From positions 149,552,793 through 149,616,792 of the forward strand of contig CM043958.1 in the NCBI GenBank assembly GCA_014529385.2: a DNA stretch of 64,000 nt. Direction: 5' to 3'. Numbering within the stretch: the stretch's first letter is position 1; each line of letters opens with the position of its first letter. Below the pieces are notes generated by a model that worked only from the letters and a program-made list of their open reading frames with translations, did not search any database and was not told the DNA's origin. The DNA is from Adiantum capillus-veneris (Eukaryota > Streptophyta > Polypodiopsida > Polypodiales > Pteridaceae). Position numbers and translations under genes: made by a program. Shown in pieces: positions 35,460 through 45,450 of this stretch.

Positions 35460-35870
35460 GGTTAAGATTTAAATTAGATTAAGTTATATTACATTTAGAT
35501 TTATGTTTATGTTGAGTTTAAAATTAGGTTAAATTTAGATTTATGTTAGATTAAGATTAGATTAAATTTAAAATTAGAAAAGTATTAAAGATTAGCTAGC
35601 TATGTTAGATTTAAGTTAGATTACATTTAGGTTTAGGATTTAAGATTGGATTAGATTTAGGTTTATGTTGAGTTTAATATTAAATTAGATTTAGATTTAA
35701 GATCAAGATAAAATTTAAAATTAACTAAATTAAATTTAGGTTTAAGTTAGATTACATTTAGGTTTACGTTAGATTTAAGATTAGATTAGATTTAGGTTTA
35801 TTTTGAGTTTAAGATTAGATTAGATTTAGATTTATGTTTGATGGACTAACTCTTTTTAGATTTAGGTTAG
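35456..35870. repeat. Degenerate 'ttagatttaggttta' array
   Basis: About 415 bp built of short A/T/G words such as 'agattagatttaggttta', 'tttatgttgagttta' and 'agattaaattt'. The strand is almost C-free. It resembles a diverged hexamer or heptamer array. The plant telomere unit TTTAGGG is similar but not present as tandem copies. Confidence 0.75.
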
Positions 35871-36459
35871 ATTTTAGTGCATGTCAATGAAGGGCTTTGC
35901 CCAAAGAGCAAACACTAGTTACACACCAATATGTATATTCCCATCAGAATTTGACACCTATTAACTCACACACTAACCATACTCAATTATCCAGGAATCA
36001 CCACATTCAATTAGGCTAGATTTAAGATTATATTTTGGATTGAGTTTTTATATTAGAGTCTACCTTCGGGATTACGGTAAAAAAATTAGAGTTAAAGAAA
36101 CGGTGATCCCTCTCTTCCTCTCTACGGATGCGACCTTAAGTTAGAAAGCTTTCAACGGCATGATACTCAGATTGGAGGCCAACATGTAATGTGCTAAGTA
36201 ATCCCTCGAACAAAGATCTACTGTGAAAAGATGTTAAGATTCTGTGAAATGCTACAGGTAGAGAAGAGGCAAAGGGGTTTTGTCCACTACATGCACTATC
36301 ATGTAGACATGGGTGTGTAGATTTCTCGTACCCACAAATTAGGCATTGACCAATAAAGACGAGACTATAACCCGGTGGTTCTGATCTCCATGCACCTCTA
36401 GACTGAGGTGTGCGGGGATTGAACATGACTAGAGAATGTGAGGTAGTTTACAGTGTGAA

Positions 36460-36460
<1 letters not shown>

Positions 36461-36509
<49 letters not shown>
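36461..36509. repeat. (GA)n microsatellite
   Basis: GA run between the array and the transposase relic. Confidence 0.96.
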
Positions 36510-36512
<3 letters not shown>

Positions 36513-36651
36513 AAGACGGCGGATGCCAATAGAAGATTAAATTTATGTCCAGGTTATAAGGTTTTTACCCTCATTATGAGTAGTGAGACGAGGATGTGGG
36601 ACCGTCCAATTAAAACACTTATCTCTCAACAAGGATCTTATGTCCTTGTAA

Positions 36652-38300
36652 TCAATGCAAGCATGATGTGCAATGGACAAGACACGTTTGGAGCGAGTGC
36701 ATTACGCCAGTGGGGGTCCGCATAGATCGAATGGTCTCTTTTACTTTGCATTCTTGGGCTCCTGTGAAAATCCATGGCGCTTTAGGGAGTTTTATCGATC
36801 CATCGAATGCTCTCTGCGGCCAATATTGATCCATACGATCCACATTTCTAAGGTCCACCCTAGCTCCCAAAGTATCTTTCTTGCTAGTCAGATGGTCCCA
36901 TAGAAGATAACCCACATTCTTGAATATGTGCATTGGATCGAGCAAGTGATTGATCATGAGTCGGGGCCAATATGGTAACTCATACCATAGAGAGAGTCTC
37001 TTCATTCCTGGGGACAAACCGTCATCACACATCTCCTTCTGCTCTAACCATGCTTGTGCAGACATGCTCGGTGGCTCTCTTCCCAAAAAGTCGTCGCGTA
37101 ACACATGATTCTCTAGAAGATATGCTTGATGACCTTCGTAGATTTGCTTCTTCAATGAGGCGCCCGACGTGCATTCAGTCTAGGTCCACATGTGACACAT
37201 GCTCTGTATCCGCTTGTTTGAAGCTCTGCATGTATACACATGATAATAGATAAGCTTGAGAAAAACCAAGATTTACAGTGTTTGAGTTTGAGTGTAAATC
37301 ACCTCGGTATTCTGTTAGTCCGGGATAGTCATGCATGGTCCACATTAATATGCCTCTGATCAAAGCATTCCGTCGACCTGTGTGTCGGCTCATATCCACC
37401 ACTTCTATGCATTGTTGTAGCTCTTCTAATAGTGGACGAAGATACACATCCATATTCTTCACTTTATACCACCCCGACACAATCAAGCTTAGCCATAGGT
37501 GCCCCTTCTTCGTAGTCAACCACGGGGGAATGTTGTAGTTGACGATGACAACGGGCCATACACTGTAAGATGTTGATCTTTGACCAAATGGATTTACGCC
37601 ATCCATAGCAAGACCTAAGCGCAAATTTTGAGCTTCCCTGGAAAAATCCAACCATGTTTCGTCTATATGTTTCCAGGCTGCACAATCTGCATGAATCCGT
37701 AGCACACCATCCGAAGATTTATTCTCCTCATGCCATGATGCTAGGGAGACCATGGACTTACATTTGAAGAAATGCTTGATGTGAGAAAGCAGAAAAAAAT
37801 GTCACAAAACCTTTTGTGGAATTTTTGTTCCGTGGAGATCTACTCGATATCTCTCGGAATCACATTTCGGACACTTCTCCATGTCTATGTATTCCCCTCT
37901 GAAAAGAATGCAGACGTTAGGACAAGCGTGGATCGAATTTTAATCCATCCCCAAGTTTCACAAAATCTTTCTTGCTTTCTCTATGGAATCTGGCATCACA
38001 TTATCCGCTGGCAGTATGTGCTCTTTGAGCAATCTACACAGCGGAAAAAATGCGGTAAGTGTGTAAGTAATCTATCAGATCATTATACATCTAGAGGTTT
38101 TAATTAAAGTAAACACATTGTAATAGATCACCTGAAAAGTGATGTGATGCTAGTGTCACTCCAGCCAAACTTTGCCTGCATGTTGAGAAGAACCAGGAGC
38201 GACACGTGCTCCATCATACAATGGTGTATCAGCTTCACTTTTCATATCATCATAGATAAGCTTTTCTAAATCCATGATCGTCTCGATCATTTCATCATTG
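36652..38300 (-). pseudogene. TNP2-like CACTA transposase pseudogene
   Basis: Minus-strand blocks in correct order match plant TNP2 transposases. They are: LYDGA and KFGWSDTS near 38150-38220; a probable intron with donor CAG/GTGATC near 38130; LLKEHILPADNVMPDS; HACPNVCILFRGEY and EKCPKCDSERY at 37850-38040; AWKHIDETW, NLRLGLAMDGVNPFG and PPWLTTKKGHLWLSL at 37320-37753; a probable intron near 37300-37180; HQAYLLENHVLRDDF; and LWYELPYWPRLMINHLLDPMHIFKNV at 36652-37155. The enzyme would cut the CACTA ends. It has at least three stops at 37754-38046 (TGA and TAA), and the C-terminal part is missing, so it is inactive. Confidence 0.9.
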
Positions 38301-38850
38301 CCTCGTTGGGAATGTGGTCTGCATGATCATCCCCGAGATGTCAGAGGCTACATCCATGAAAGCAAGGGAGGCTCATGCCATGCTACAACCTACTGCATGA
38401 AGTTGAAGGGAAATGAGCAGAAGACTTGTGTCATAACCTTGTTTGTTGGCCATTATATAATTTTGGTTCGCATGACTATGACAACTCCACCTTGTCATAC
38501 CCTTGTAAAATAGTTACAGGAGCTCTCTCTCTCTATCTCATTCTGACACAAGACAAAAGTGAGAGTTTTTCGAGAGTTAGGTGCGTGTCACACTAGGGCC
38601 TGACACTAGGGCGGTCAAGTGAAGCCCAGGTTGATTTGGCGTGCCCTCATTCGCCGTTGCAAAAAGAGAAAGTTGACCACGAGAGGAATATGTCAGAGGG
38701 GAAAATCACACTTGGGCTGGCCACACTTGCAAATCACACTTGGGCGGGCGTCCCAATGGGACAAGGGCCTTACATACAGATATTAAGAACACAAGTTTTT
38801 GCACATAAGCTGTATAGTTGCTTGAAACATGATGGTGATGGCTTCGGATA

Positions 38851-38852
38851 GC

Positions 38853-38890
<38 letters not shown>
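38851..38890. repeat. (CT)n microsatellite
   Basis: Uninterrupted CT run in non-coding DNA. A GA run on the same strand follows at 39093-39118. Confidence 0.95.
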
Positions 38891-38895
<5 letters not shown>

Positions 38896-39182
38896 TAAGA
38901 CCAACACTAAGTAACGATTGATATGAGGTAGGTATAGTTGTGAGGATGTGCAAAGCCGCACAGAGTGGCTGCTGTAAATCAAAGTGAGTTCAAAGGTGAT
39001 GAGAGCGAGCTATCTCCAGACGAGGGATGAACGTCCGGGTTCCAACTTGAGAGCACGTGCTGCAATAAATTGATGTAGCTTCTACTGTGTGCTTGAGAGA
39101 GAGAGAGAGAGAGAGAGACTCCAAAATGTGAGCTCCTTGGATCCAGAAAGAAAGGCGGCCGTAGTGCACTTGGGCAGGCATG

Positions 39183-39623
39183 AGTTACAATCGCCATGGT
39201 CACAACCGAGTATTGGGCTTCAGCCTCTCTGGCTTGCACTTGGAAGGCTCCATCTCCCCTAGTCTCTCCAACTCGAGCTCACCTCGCTTCATTACCTCGA
39301 CCTCTCCCAGTATATTGACCGGCAAAATTCTACCTCAATCACCTCGTCGCCTACAATCCCTCATCCCCACCCAGAACTATATCCACGGCCCACCCCCTCC
39401 CAAGTGTCAAAGAGCTCACCCTCGACCAGGCTCCATGGCTCTCTCCCTCCTCAGCTCTTGAATTGCTCACAGCTTGAAGAGCTCAATGTTTCCTAGAACC
39501 TCACCGACACCATCCCGCCTACCCTCAATGACCTTCCCACCTTAACAACATCTTGCTCTGGTTGAAAGTTTTAGTGGCACCCTGCTGCCATCTCTTGTAA
39601 ATTGTACCCCGCTCTCAAATGGA

Positions 39624-39672
<49 letters not shown>

Positions 39673-40140
39673 TACACACACACACAGAGTTCGCCATTCA
39701 GAGCACATGTAAACCCCAGTTTAATGTACCACTTGAAACTAGCTGCAATCAACAATGTGACCACCTCAGCTGAGGCAATGCCGCACTCTATTACACTCAA
39801 TAGATCATACAAAAAGCATGAAGGTGAGGACCTTGTTCCTCACTCAAAATTGACTACCATGAGAAATCAAATCTGTCTGTCAATTGTCTCATGTTTATAA
39901 CCTCTCTTGCACACTACCTCGTGCATTCAACAATTGCACACAATTGAGAGACCTCTCTCTCTTCTCCAATCGCCTTACGGCATGCAGGTACCTGTCAGGC
40001 TCTTTTGGAAACGTCAAAGTTCTAGAAGTCCTCAACCTGCACATTGACAGCTTATGCACCCCAATTACCTCCAAGCTGAGCAATAGCACACACATGGTTT
40101 ACATGACCTATCATTTCCTTCAGCGTTCAGATTCCTTAGG
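39183..40140 (+). pseudogene. Leucine-rich-repeat receptor-like pseudogene
   Basis: 39183-39461 reads an LRR N-terminal segment (RVLGFSLSGLHLEGSISPSLSN, LTGKILPQ). 39470-39600 continues in shifted frames (LEELNVS, TDTIPPTLNDLP). After a CT/CA microsatellite, 39884-40120 gives TLPRAFNNCTQLRDLSLFSNRL and GNVKVLEVLNLH. The spacing fits plant extracellular LRRs (LxxLxxLxLxxNxLxGxIP), as in LRR receptor kinases and receptor-like proteins. No signal peptide, transmembrane segment or kinase domain is seen. Frameshifts and the microsatellite interruption make it a fragment. Confidence 0.75.
39626..39690. repeat. (CT)n then (CA)n compound microsatellite
   Basis: Interrupts the LRR pseudogene. Similar compound tracts occur at 40579-40612 (GA) and 40702-40737 (GA then GT). 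Confidence 0.95.
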
Positions 40141-40577
40141 AAATGGTGTCATCCCCCGCATGCTCGTAACCGTCATCCTCCCTGAGTCTATACGATACCT
40201 TGATCTTGTGCTTCTACCCTTTGCACTCCACCCTAAATCTCCTGCCTCTTTGAGAAGACCTCATCATCACCTCTGATAATATGGTATATGCCATGGTAAT
40301 ATGAGCTTTCAACTCCAGAAGGGCCTCCATCTCTGAAGGAGAAACCAAGGGCACATTCAAAAATAGGCTCATCTCTCTCCGCCCAATGCCTAGCACATCA
40401 AGGCTCCCGCTTTCCAAGGCTACGTTGTTGATCGTGTTTGAGACGTATGACACATCTGGGTGTTTCTCGTCTGGCACTATACCCTAGCCACCATGCTTAA
40501 CATCATACTACACTTCTAAAAAGGAAAACTCGTTGCCTTGCTTTACACATGCAGATAAGACATTGCTCGATCCCACC

Positions 40578-40615
<38 letters not shown>

Positions 40616-42090
40616 CTCAGCCTGCAATAGCCCCACACACAAACACTTCCACACGGTGACACACAAGTAGCTATGGATGCTCTCCTGTATGTGAATGTGT
40701 ATGAGAGAGAGAGAGAGAGAGAGAGTGTGTGTGTGTGGTTAGCTGCAGACAAGGTCGACCATGTCGAGCACATGAGAGGGGGAGAGAGAACAGCCGCAAT
40801 GCCCTCAAGGTTGCAAGAGAGAGGAGCTGAATTATTAAAAGATTCAGCACATAAAGCCACACTTCTACTACTGGTAACATTTTTAACCACACTTAATAGC
40901 CCACTACCTCAAAAATTGAGAAGATAATAATGAGGGTCTGCAAAGCTCCATCTTTATAGATCTTTTTAATGAGTGTATGCTTTACAACCAATCAATCATA
41001 AAAAATATACTTTTTTTTTAAACAATTTCTCTTGTTTCATTAGAAAAAAGGAAACAAATTACTATGGCCTTAGCCGTGTTGGCAGACCAAAAATACTCCT
41101 CATTTTTCATTAGTAACGTTTCTTGCTTTAAGCCCAAAATACTTTCCTTTGTCAATGAGCTTTTGAAGCCCATCATTACATTTACTCACTAGTCATCTAA
41201 ATGAGTGCCCACTATCTTATTTCAACCAATGAACATTTTTGGCCTATCAAAAAATGCTTGAAAATACAACTCAACATTTTTACTATTTTAATCAGCAAAA
41301 AGAAAAGGCATCTCTTTAGCCTTTGCCCTTTGGACAGGCCAAAAAGGGGAACACATCACTATGGCCTTAGCCCTTTGAGGTCGCCGAAAAAATGCCAAAA
41401 TCAAGCATTGCATTTGTATCGCATCTACATTGATCGATACCTAAGTCAAGCGTTGAAAGATAAAATTCAAAGGCGCCAAGAGATTAAAAAGCCAAGATTC
41501 TAAAATTAGTTAAGACGTATGCTCATAGCTTTCTTTAACTTCCTTATAGGCAACATCGCCCTCGGAGGCCACGAGAGTCCCGCTCGTAGTTGCAATGAAC
41601 TATGCCCAATTATGCAGTGGCGTGGCTCAGTGACAAATATTGGATTATAACTAAGCCTCACATGACCATCAACTAAATCCAACGTTGCTTCCATAACAAA
41701 AACTGAGCCAATTCACTTTGAAATTTAAAGACAAAGACTATTGGGTAATACAAGAGAGGTCTCGTGCCAAATACCATGGGACCAATTATTAAAGACAACG
41801 TTAGATCATCACTTGGTAACGTGATGAGCAATAATCATCATATGAAGTTCCAACTCCTGTATCAGCTTATAGCCATTGATCCAACCAAAATAACCTTCAA
41901 CTCCGACGTCTTATTGACTGCTGCAAGAGCATGAATAGCTTCAAAAAGACATGTAATCTCCGATATTTCTGTACAGGAGTACATGAGAGCTGAGAGAGAG
42001 TGAGATCACAGACAGATGGATGGTAATGATTATGATAAGTATATGATTGTATCAAAACATTTCCAGTGATTCGATAAAAATTGCAGGTGA
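40140..42090. other. Non-coding stretch, no supported gene
   Basis: An 87-codon minus ORF at 40214-40477 has coherent composition (SYVSNTINNVALESGSLDVLGIG) but no family that I recognise and no extension. The rest holds microsatellites and an A/T-rich segment with repeated 'ttagcc-ttt' words (41040-41390). Confidence 0.45.
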
Positions 42091-42098
42091 GGCATGGA

Positions 42099-42788
42099 TC
42101 AGCTTGCATAGAGGCGCCCGCTAATCATGAGAGTAGTGTCTGCTGCAGAGGCGCCACGTCGCGAGGTTGTGGATCGCCTTACAGAATCTCTGCATGTTGT
42201 GGATGTGATCAAGGGCGGCGTGGTGCTCCGGAATTTTGCACTCTGCTTGCGCACGAAATTGAAGAGATGATCAAAATGATGATGGTGATGATCATCATGA
42301 AGGCTACTTTGATCTGAGGTTGGGGACGATGATGGACTATTGAGAAGTAGGCTTGCGAGGCTGACATAGCCATCTTGAGAAGCTGCAGTAGAATTGGGCG
42401 CTGCTGTGCTGCAGATGAGGGCATCCATCACGGGCTTTAGATTGAGCTTCCTCAAATTAACGGGGTGGAGCAGCTCATATTGATCCTGCTGATGAGAGGG
42501 GGACAATTTCTTCTCTTTATCTGAGTCCATTTTCATAGATCTGGCCGTGGCTGAGGAGCCATGAGGCGCTGTTGCTATATTGATATTGAGAGCTGCCGCA
42601 AACGCTGCTGCGGAGAAGGTCGGGCTTACCACGCACTGGTAGTGCCACGTGTGATCTAGCAGATCGTCCACAGACACATCGCGCCAGCCATCTCTAGCAT
42701 TCTCGCCGTTAATCTGTCCACCGTGGCCGGCTGCAAACTGCTGATCATCATCTGCGCTACGTAAATCTGGGGTTACAAGCACTGACAT
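42099..42788 (-). CDS. Hypothetical plant protein, 229 aa, function unknown
   Basis: Start chosen at the ATG at 42788 (context ACCATGTC); an in-frame GTG at 42800 is not needed. The ORF is clearly more GC-rich than its surroundings and has no repeats, as expected of a host exon. The protein starts MSVLVTPDLRSADDDQ and has a conserved-looking GWRDVSVDDLLDHTWHYQC segment. This is followed by an Ala-rich helix, a central basic LHPVNLRKLNLKPVMDAL segment, a Ser-rich linker, a His run (DDHHHHHFDHLFNF) and an Arg/Ser/Thr-rich tail. No catalytic motif, signal peptide or membrane span. The tail may read into an intron (a GTAAGG donor-like site lies near the DSVRRS codons), so the 3' end is uncertain. 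A CT-rich leader and a TATA box lie upstream. Confidence 0.55.
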   Translation of the reverse strand: MSVLVTPDLRSADDDQQFAAGHGGQINGENARDGWRDVSVDDLLDHTWHYQCVVSPTFSAAAFAAALNINIATAPHGSSATARSMKMDSDKEKKLSPSHQQDQYELLHPVNLRKLNLKPVMDALICSTAAPNSTAASQDGYVSLASLLLNSPSSSPTSDQSSLHDDHHHHHFDHLFNFVRKQSAKFRSTTPPLITSTTCRDSVRRSTTSRRGASAADTTLMISGRLYAS

Positions 42789-42810
42789 GGTAGCACTCAC
42801 AGGGTGGGTG

Positions 42811-42811
<1 letters not shown>

Positions 42812-42861
<50 letters not shown>

Positions 42862-42910
42862 GCGTGTACGCGTGTATATATGATAAGCGCGAGCTGCCGC
42901 ACCCACAGTA

Positions 42911-42938
<28 letters not shown>
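42812..42938. repeat. (GT)n, (GA)n and second (GT)n microsatellites
   Basis: GT 42812-42829, GA 42830-42856, GT 42911-42938, in the 5' region of the minus-strand gene. Confidence 0.93.
42873..42884 (-). promoter_or_regulatory. Probable TATA box for the 42-kb gene
   Basis: The minus strand reads CATATATACACG about 85-95 bp upstream of the ATG at 42788, with a (CT)n leader between (the GA tract 42828-42856 on plus). A second TATA-like ATATATACATC lies near 42970. Confidence 0.45.
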
Positions 42939-42941
<3 letters not shown>

Positions 42942-43431
42942 TTTTGACGACGCGTTGCTGCACGCGGTGATGTATATATTCAAAGAGCGCCACGTTCCTT
43001 CGATTAGTTTTCCGCAAGAGCTCTAGTAAGAAGGAATTCGATTGGATGATCGCTCCAAGTCCAACCAAATAGCTGGAACGTCGACGTGCAGCGGGGCCAT
43101 CATCCATGCTCTCGCGGTCCCCTCCTCCTGGTCTTCCATTCCATTTCACCTTCTTTGAATACGTCCGTCTCAAGAACGCTTGTGGTCCTGGAAGAGCTTT
43201 ATATTTTCCACTGTGGAGCTAGTCATCTTGGAAATTTTGAGCTAGTCATGGTTCGCTATTTCCCGTTCCTTTCATCGCCGAGCATTCATTTTCAATACAC
43301 GAAGGCCCACTTAGGGCCCCAATCTCACAAAAATAAAAAATCCCTTCAAAACATTTCAATTACGTCAATGAATGGTGACTTTGAGAAATGAAAAGCGCAT
43401 GGAATAGTAAAAAGATTATTCATCTCCATAT

Positions 43432-43570
43432 TGTGGTGTGCAGGAGTGAAGCAAGATAGGACCGAATTGAGCATGCATGTTCCATGCAAGGGCACCTCCT
43501 TATATTATGCCATGAGGGTGGTGCTAGCCAAAAGGGTAGGTTTGTCCGGCCAAGCACCCACACACACCAC
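43432..43570. repeat. Dispersed repeat family R3, copy A
   Basis: About 140 bp is highly similar to 45299-45450, same strand. Shared blocks are 'caagatagga', 'gcatgttcc', 'gggcacctccttatattatg', 'ccatgagggt', 'aggtttgtcc' and 'ccaagcacccacac'. Non-coding. Confidence 0.9.
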
Positions 43571-43914
43571 ACCTCCACCCTTAGGGAGAAAAAAGATCGA
43601 CATCTTTTTTACAATTTTGGGCTGAAAATGGACTCCACATGAAGGGATCAACTCCAACGCCTCATTTGGGGGGAGGGTCTGAACTTGGGGGCTAGATTCG
43701 ACATCATGCCAACATCATCAAGGCATGGAACTAATACATCTCACTTATGCAAACATCAGGTCACTATCCCAATGTAATGGACAAGACGAGGAACAACCAG
43801 GGGCAAACAGAGAGATAATTTTTTTGCGACATACATCCATCTCCATAAGGTTATTGGTGGGCTTGACGGTTTTAAACATTTGTACATTTGCTTACTCTAG
43901 GGAAGCATTGTAAG

Positions 43915-44235
43915 CATTGACAAGGTTTAGGTTATCCTTTAATTGTACACCTTGCATCAATCTAGCATCTTTAAAAGGATAATTCTTAAACTTAATAAGA
44001 TATTGTCAGATAGTCTTACCGCCTCTTAGTACCTTATCTTCATGTCGGAGAATGGACTCGGGCTGTAGCACCTCTTCTTGGTCCTCGATCTCTGGTGGGT
44101 CTTCAATAGTTGGTTCTTGAGGTGGATCTCCTTTGTAAGGCTTTAGTAGGCTCACATGGAAAGCATTGTGTATGAGCCAATGATTGGGCAACTTGAGTTG
44201 ATATTGAATAGGAAAATCTATGCTAGAACGATGAA
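43915..44235 (-). pseudogene. Gypsy chromovirus integrase C-terminus and chromodomain relic
   Basis: The minus strand reads QLKLPNHWLIHNAFHVSLLKPYKG, then PESILRHEDKVL and, after a TGA, QYLIKFKNYPFKDARLM and LKDNLNLVNAY. The HNVFHVSxLKPY block and the following chromodomain (RxxKxxxxYLVKWKxYP-type) are typical of plant chromoviruses. The TGA sits between GGKTI and QYL, where Arg is usual (CGA to TGA). The rest of pol is absent, so this is a fragment of a deleted element. Confidence 0.85.
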
Positions 44236-44239
44236 AAAA

Positions 44240-45290
44240 CTAAAACTTTTTTGAGAAAAACCAACTGAAAGCTGAGAGGAAAAACTAGCATGATCTATAG
44301 TTGTTGAATGCTTCAGTTGTAACTTGTCAAAAGGCACCTGTGCAACACAGCTGCAGCAACTCCATTCAACAAAAAGAAAGCTCCGACAAATTGCAAATTC
44401 AACTTGATGTTTTTTTTTGGGGGGTCATTGACAACTGTAGATTGATGAGAAAATTTCAAAACACTCTTGAGTCTTGAAAATCGAGATGCATTAAATAACT
44501 CGCCACTGCTTTTTCGAGACTTCCTTGTACGCTTGTAGATGGCCCAAACTTTAGCAATGTAATGTCAATATGAGTACCCAGCTCAATAGTACGTACCTCA
44601 TCTCTCTTCTTTTCTTGGTCCTCTCTGTTGTCAATCACTCTCCCATGCTCTGTGTTGTCATCTCTTCAATCCTCCTAGCTCTCTCTAATTGTTGAGTGAC
44701 TCCCATAGACCTCCCTTTCTTTGTTTTCATGTCTGCAATGCTTCTTTTTTGAGGTGGCCACGTCATCCTCCTTCCCTTTCCAAGAGCTCTTGATGAGCAT
44801 GGTTGCTGTCTAGCATTTTGGGACTGGTCTTGTTTGTAAAGGCAGGTCGGATGGAGGCATGAAGAAAGGCAACAACAGATGAGCGTGTGGGGGTAATCAA
44901 CCAGTGGGATAGGAGCTGCAACAGTAAGAACAAAATGGACCAGGACAACATTGAGTTGAGACCAAAGACGATCATGGTACTGCAAACTAGTAGGCAGAAG
45001 GCCACACAAAGAAAGGCGGCAATTACACATGCAAGAAATAGGACTGCTTTGCACTAGGCCATGACAGGGAAGTGCACAAAAGAGCACAAAACGAAGTGTG
45101 GAAGCTCATGCAGGTTGCGGAGAATAGCAGCCACCAAGCTGAGGAATCTGAATGGCTTGCTTCGCCTTGCAATCTTCTCAAGGGTAGCGCTAAGCTTAGT
45201 CGGATTCAAAGATTATGAGCGCCATAGCTACGGCAAGCACACCAAAAAAAAAAAAAGCAAAGGAACAAAAAACCTTCTAATTGTCCGTCA
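44240..45290. other. Possible gag-end remnant or non-coding DNA
   Basis: A minus frame over 44440-44790 (with TGA/TAG breaks) reads a basic start PPQKRSIADMKTKKGRS, then acidic-basic helices (TQQLERARRIEEMTTQ). It could be a gypsy gag N-terminus left next to the chromodomain after an internal deletion, but no defining gag motif is present. Confidence 0.3.
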
Positions 45291-45298
45291 ACTCCACC

Positions 45299-45450
45299 AA
45301 TGTCGTGTGCAAGAGTGAGGCAAGATAGGACCCAATTGAGCGTGCATGTTCCTTGCGAGGGCACCTCCTTATATTATGCCATGAGGGTTACATTCCAAGA
45401 TAAGTGCTAGAAGGTAGGTTTGTCCAGCCAAGCACCCACACGCACCACAA
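45299..45450. repeat. Dispersed repeat family R3, copy B
   Basis: Second copy. It differs from copy A mainly by an insertion 'acattccaagataagtgc' in place of 'ggtgctagcc'. Confidence 0.9.

Larger units (their letters stand above)
34706..38520 (-). mobile_element. CACTA (En/Spm) DNA transposon, one end found
   Basis: 34706 starts CACTACAAGAGG, the canonical CACTA terminus, followed by subterminal 'agcgacgct' repeats in both orientations. A decayed TNP2 transposase lies on the minus strand at 36652-38300, so 34706 is the 3' end. The matching right terminus (expected CCTCTTGTAGTG) was not found to 43 kb, so the 5' end is lost or diverged; 38520 is only where recognisable similarity ends. The element sits directly after the satellite array. 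The three bases before it are AAA, but no target duplication can be tested. Confidence 0.82.

Noticed and set aside
35456-35870. True interstitial telomere repeat
   Set aside because: TTTAGGG is not present in tandem. The words are mixed and degenerate.
40214-40477. 87-codon minus ORF with plausible composition
   Set aside because: It lies antisense to the end of the LRR pseudogene region, has no family motif and cannot be extended.
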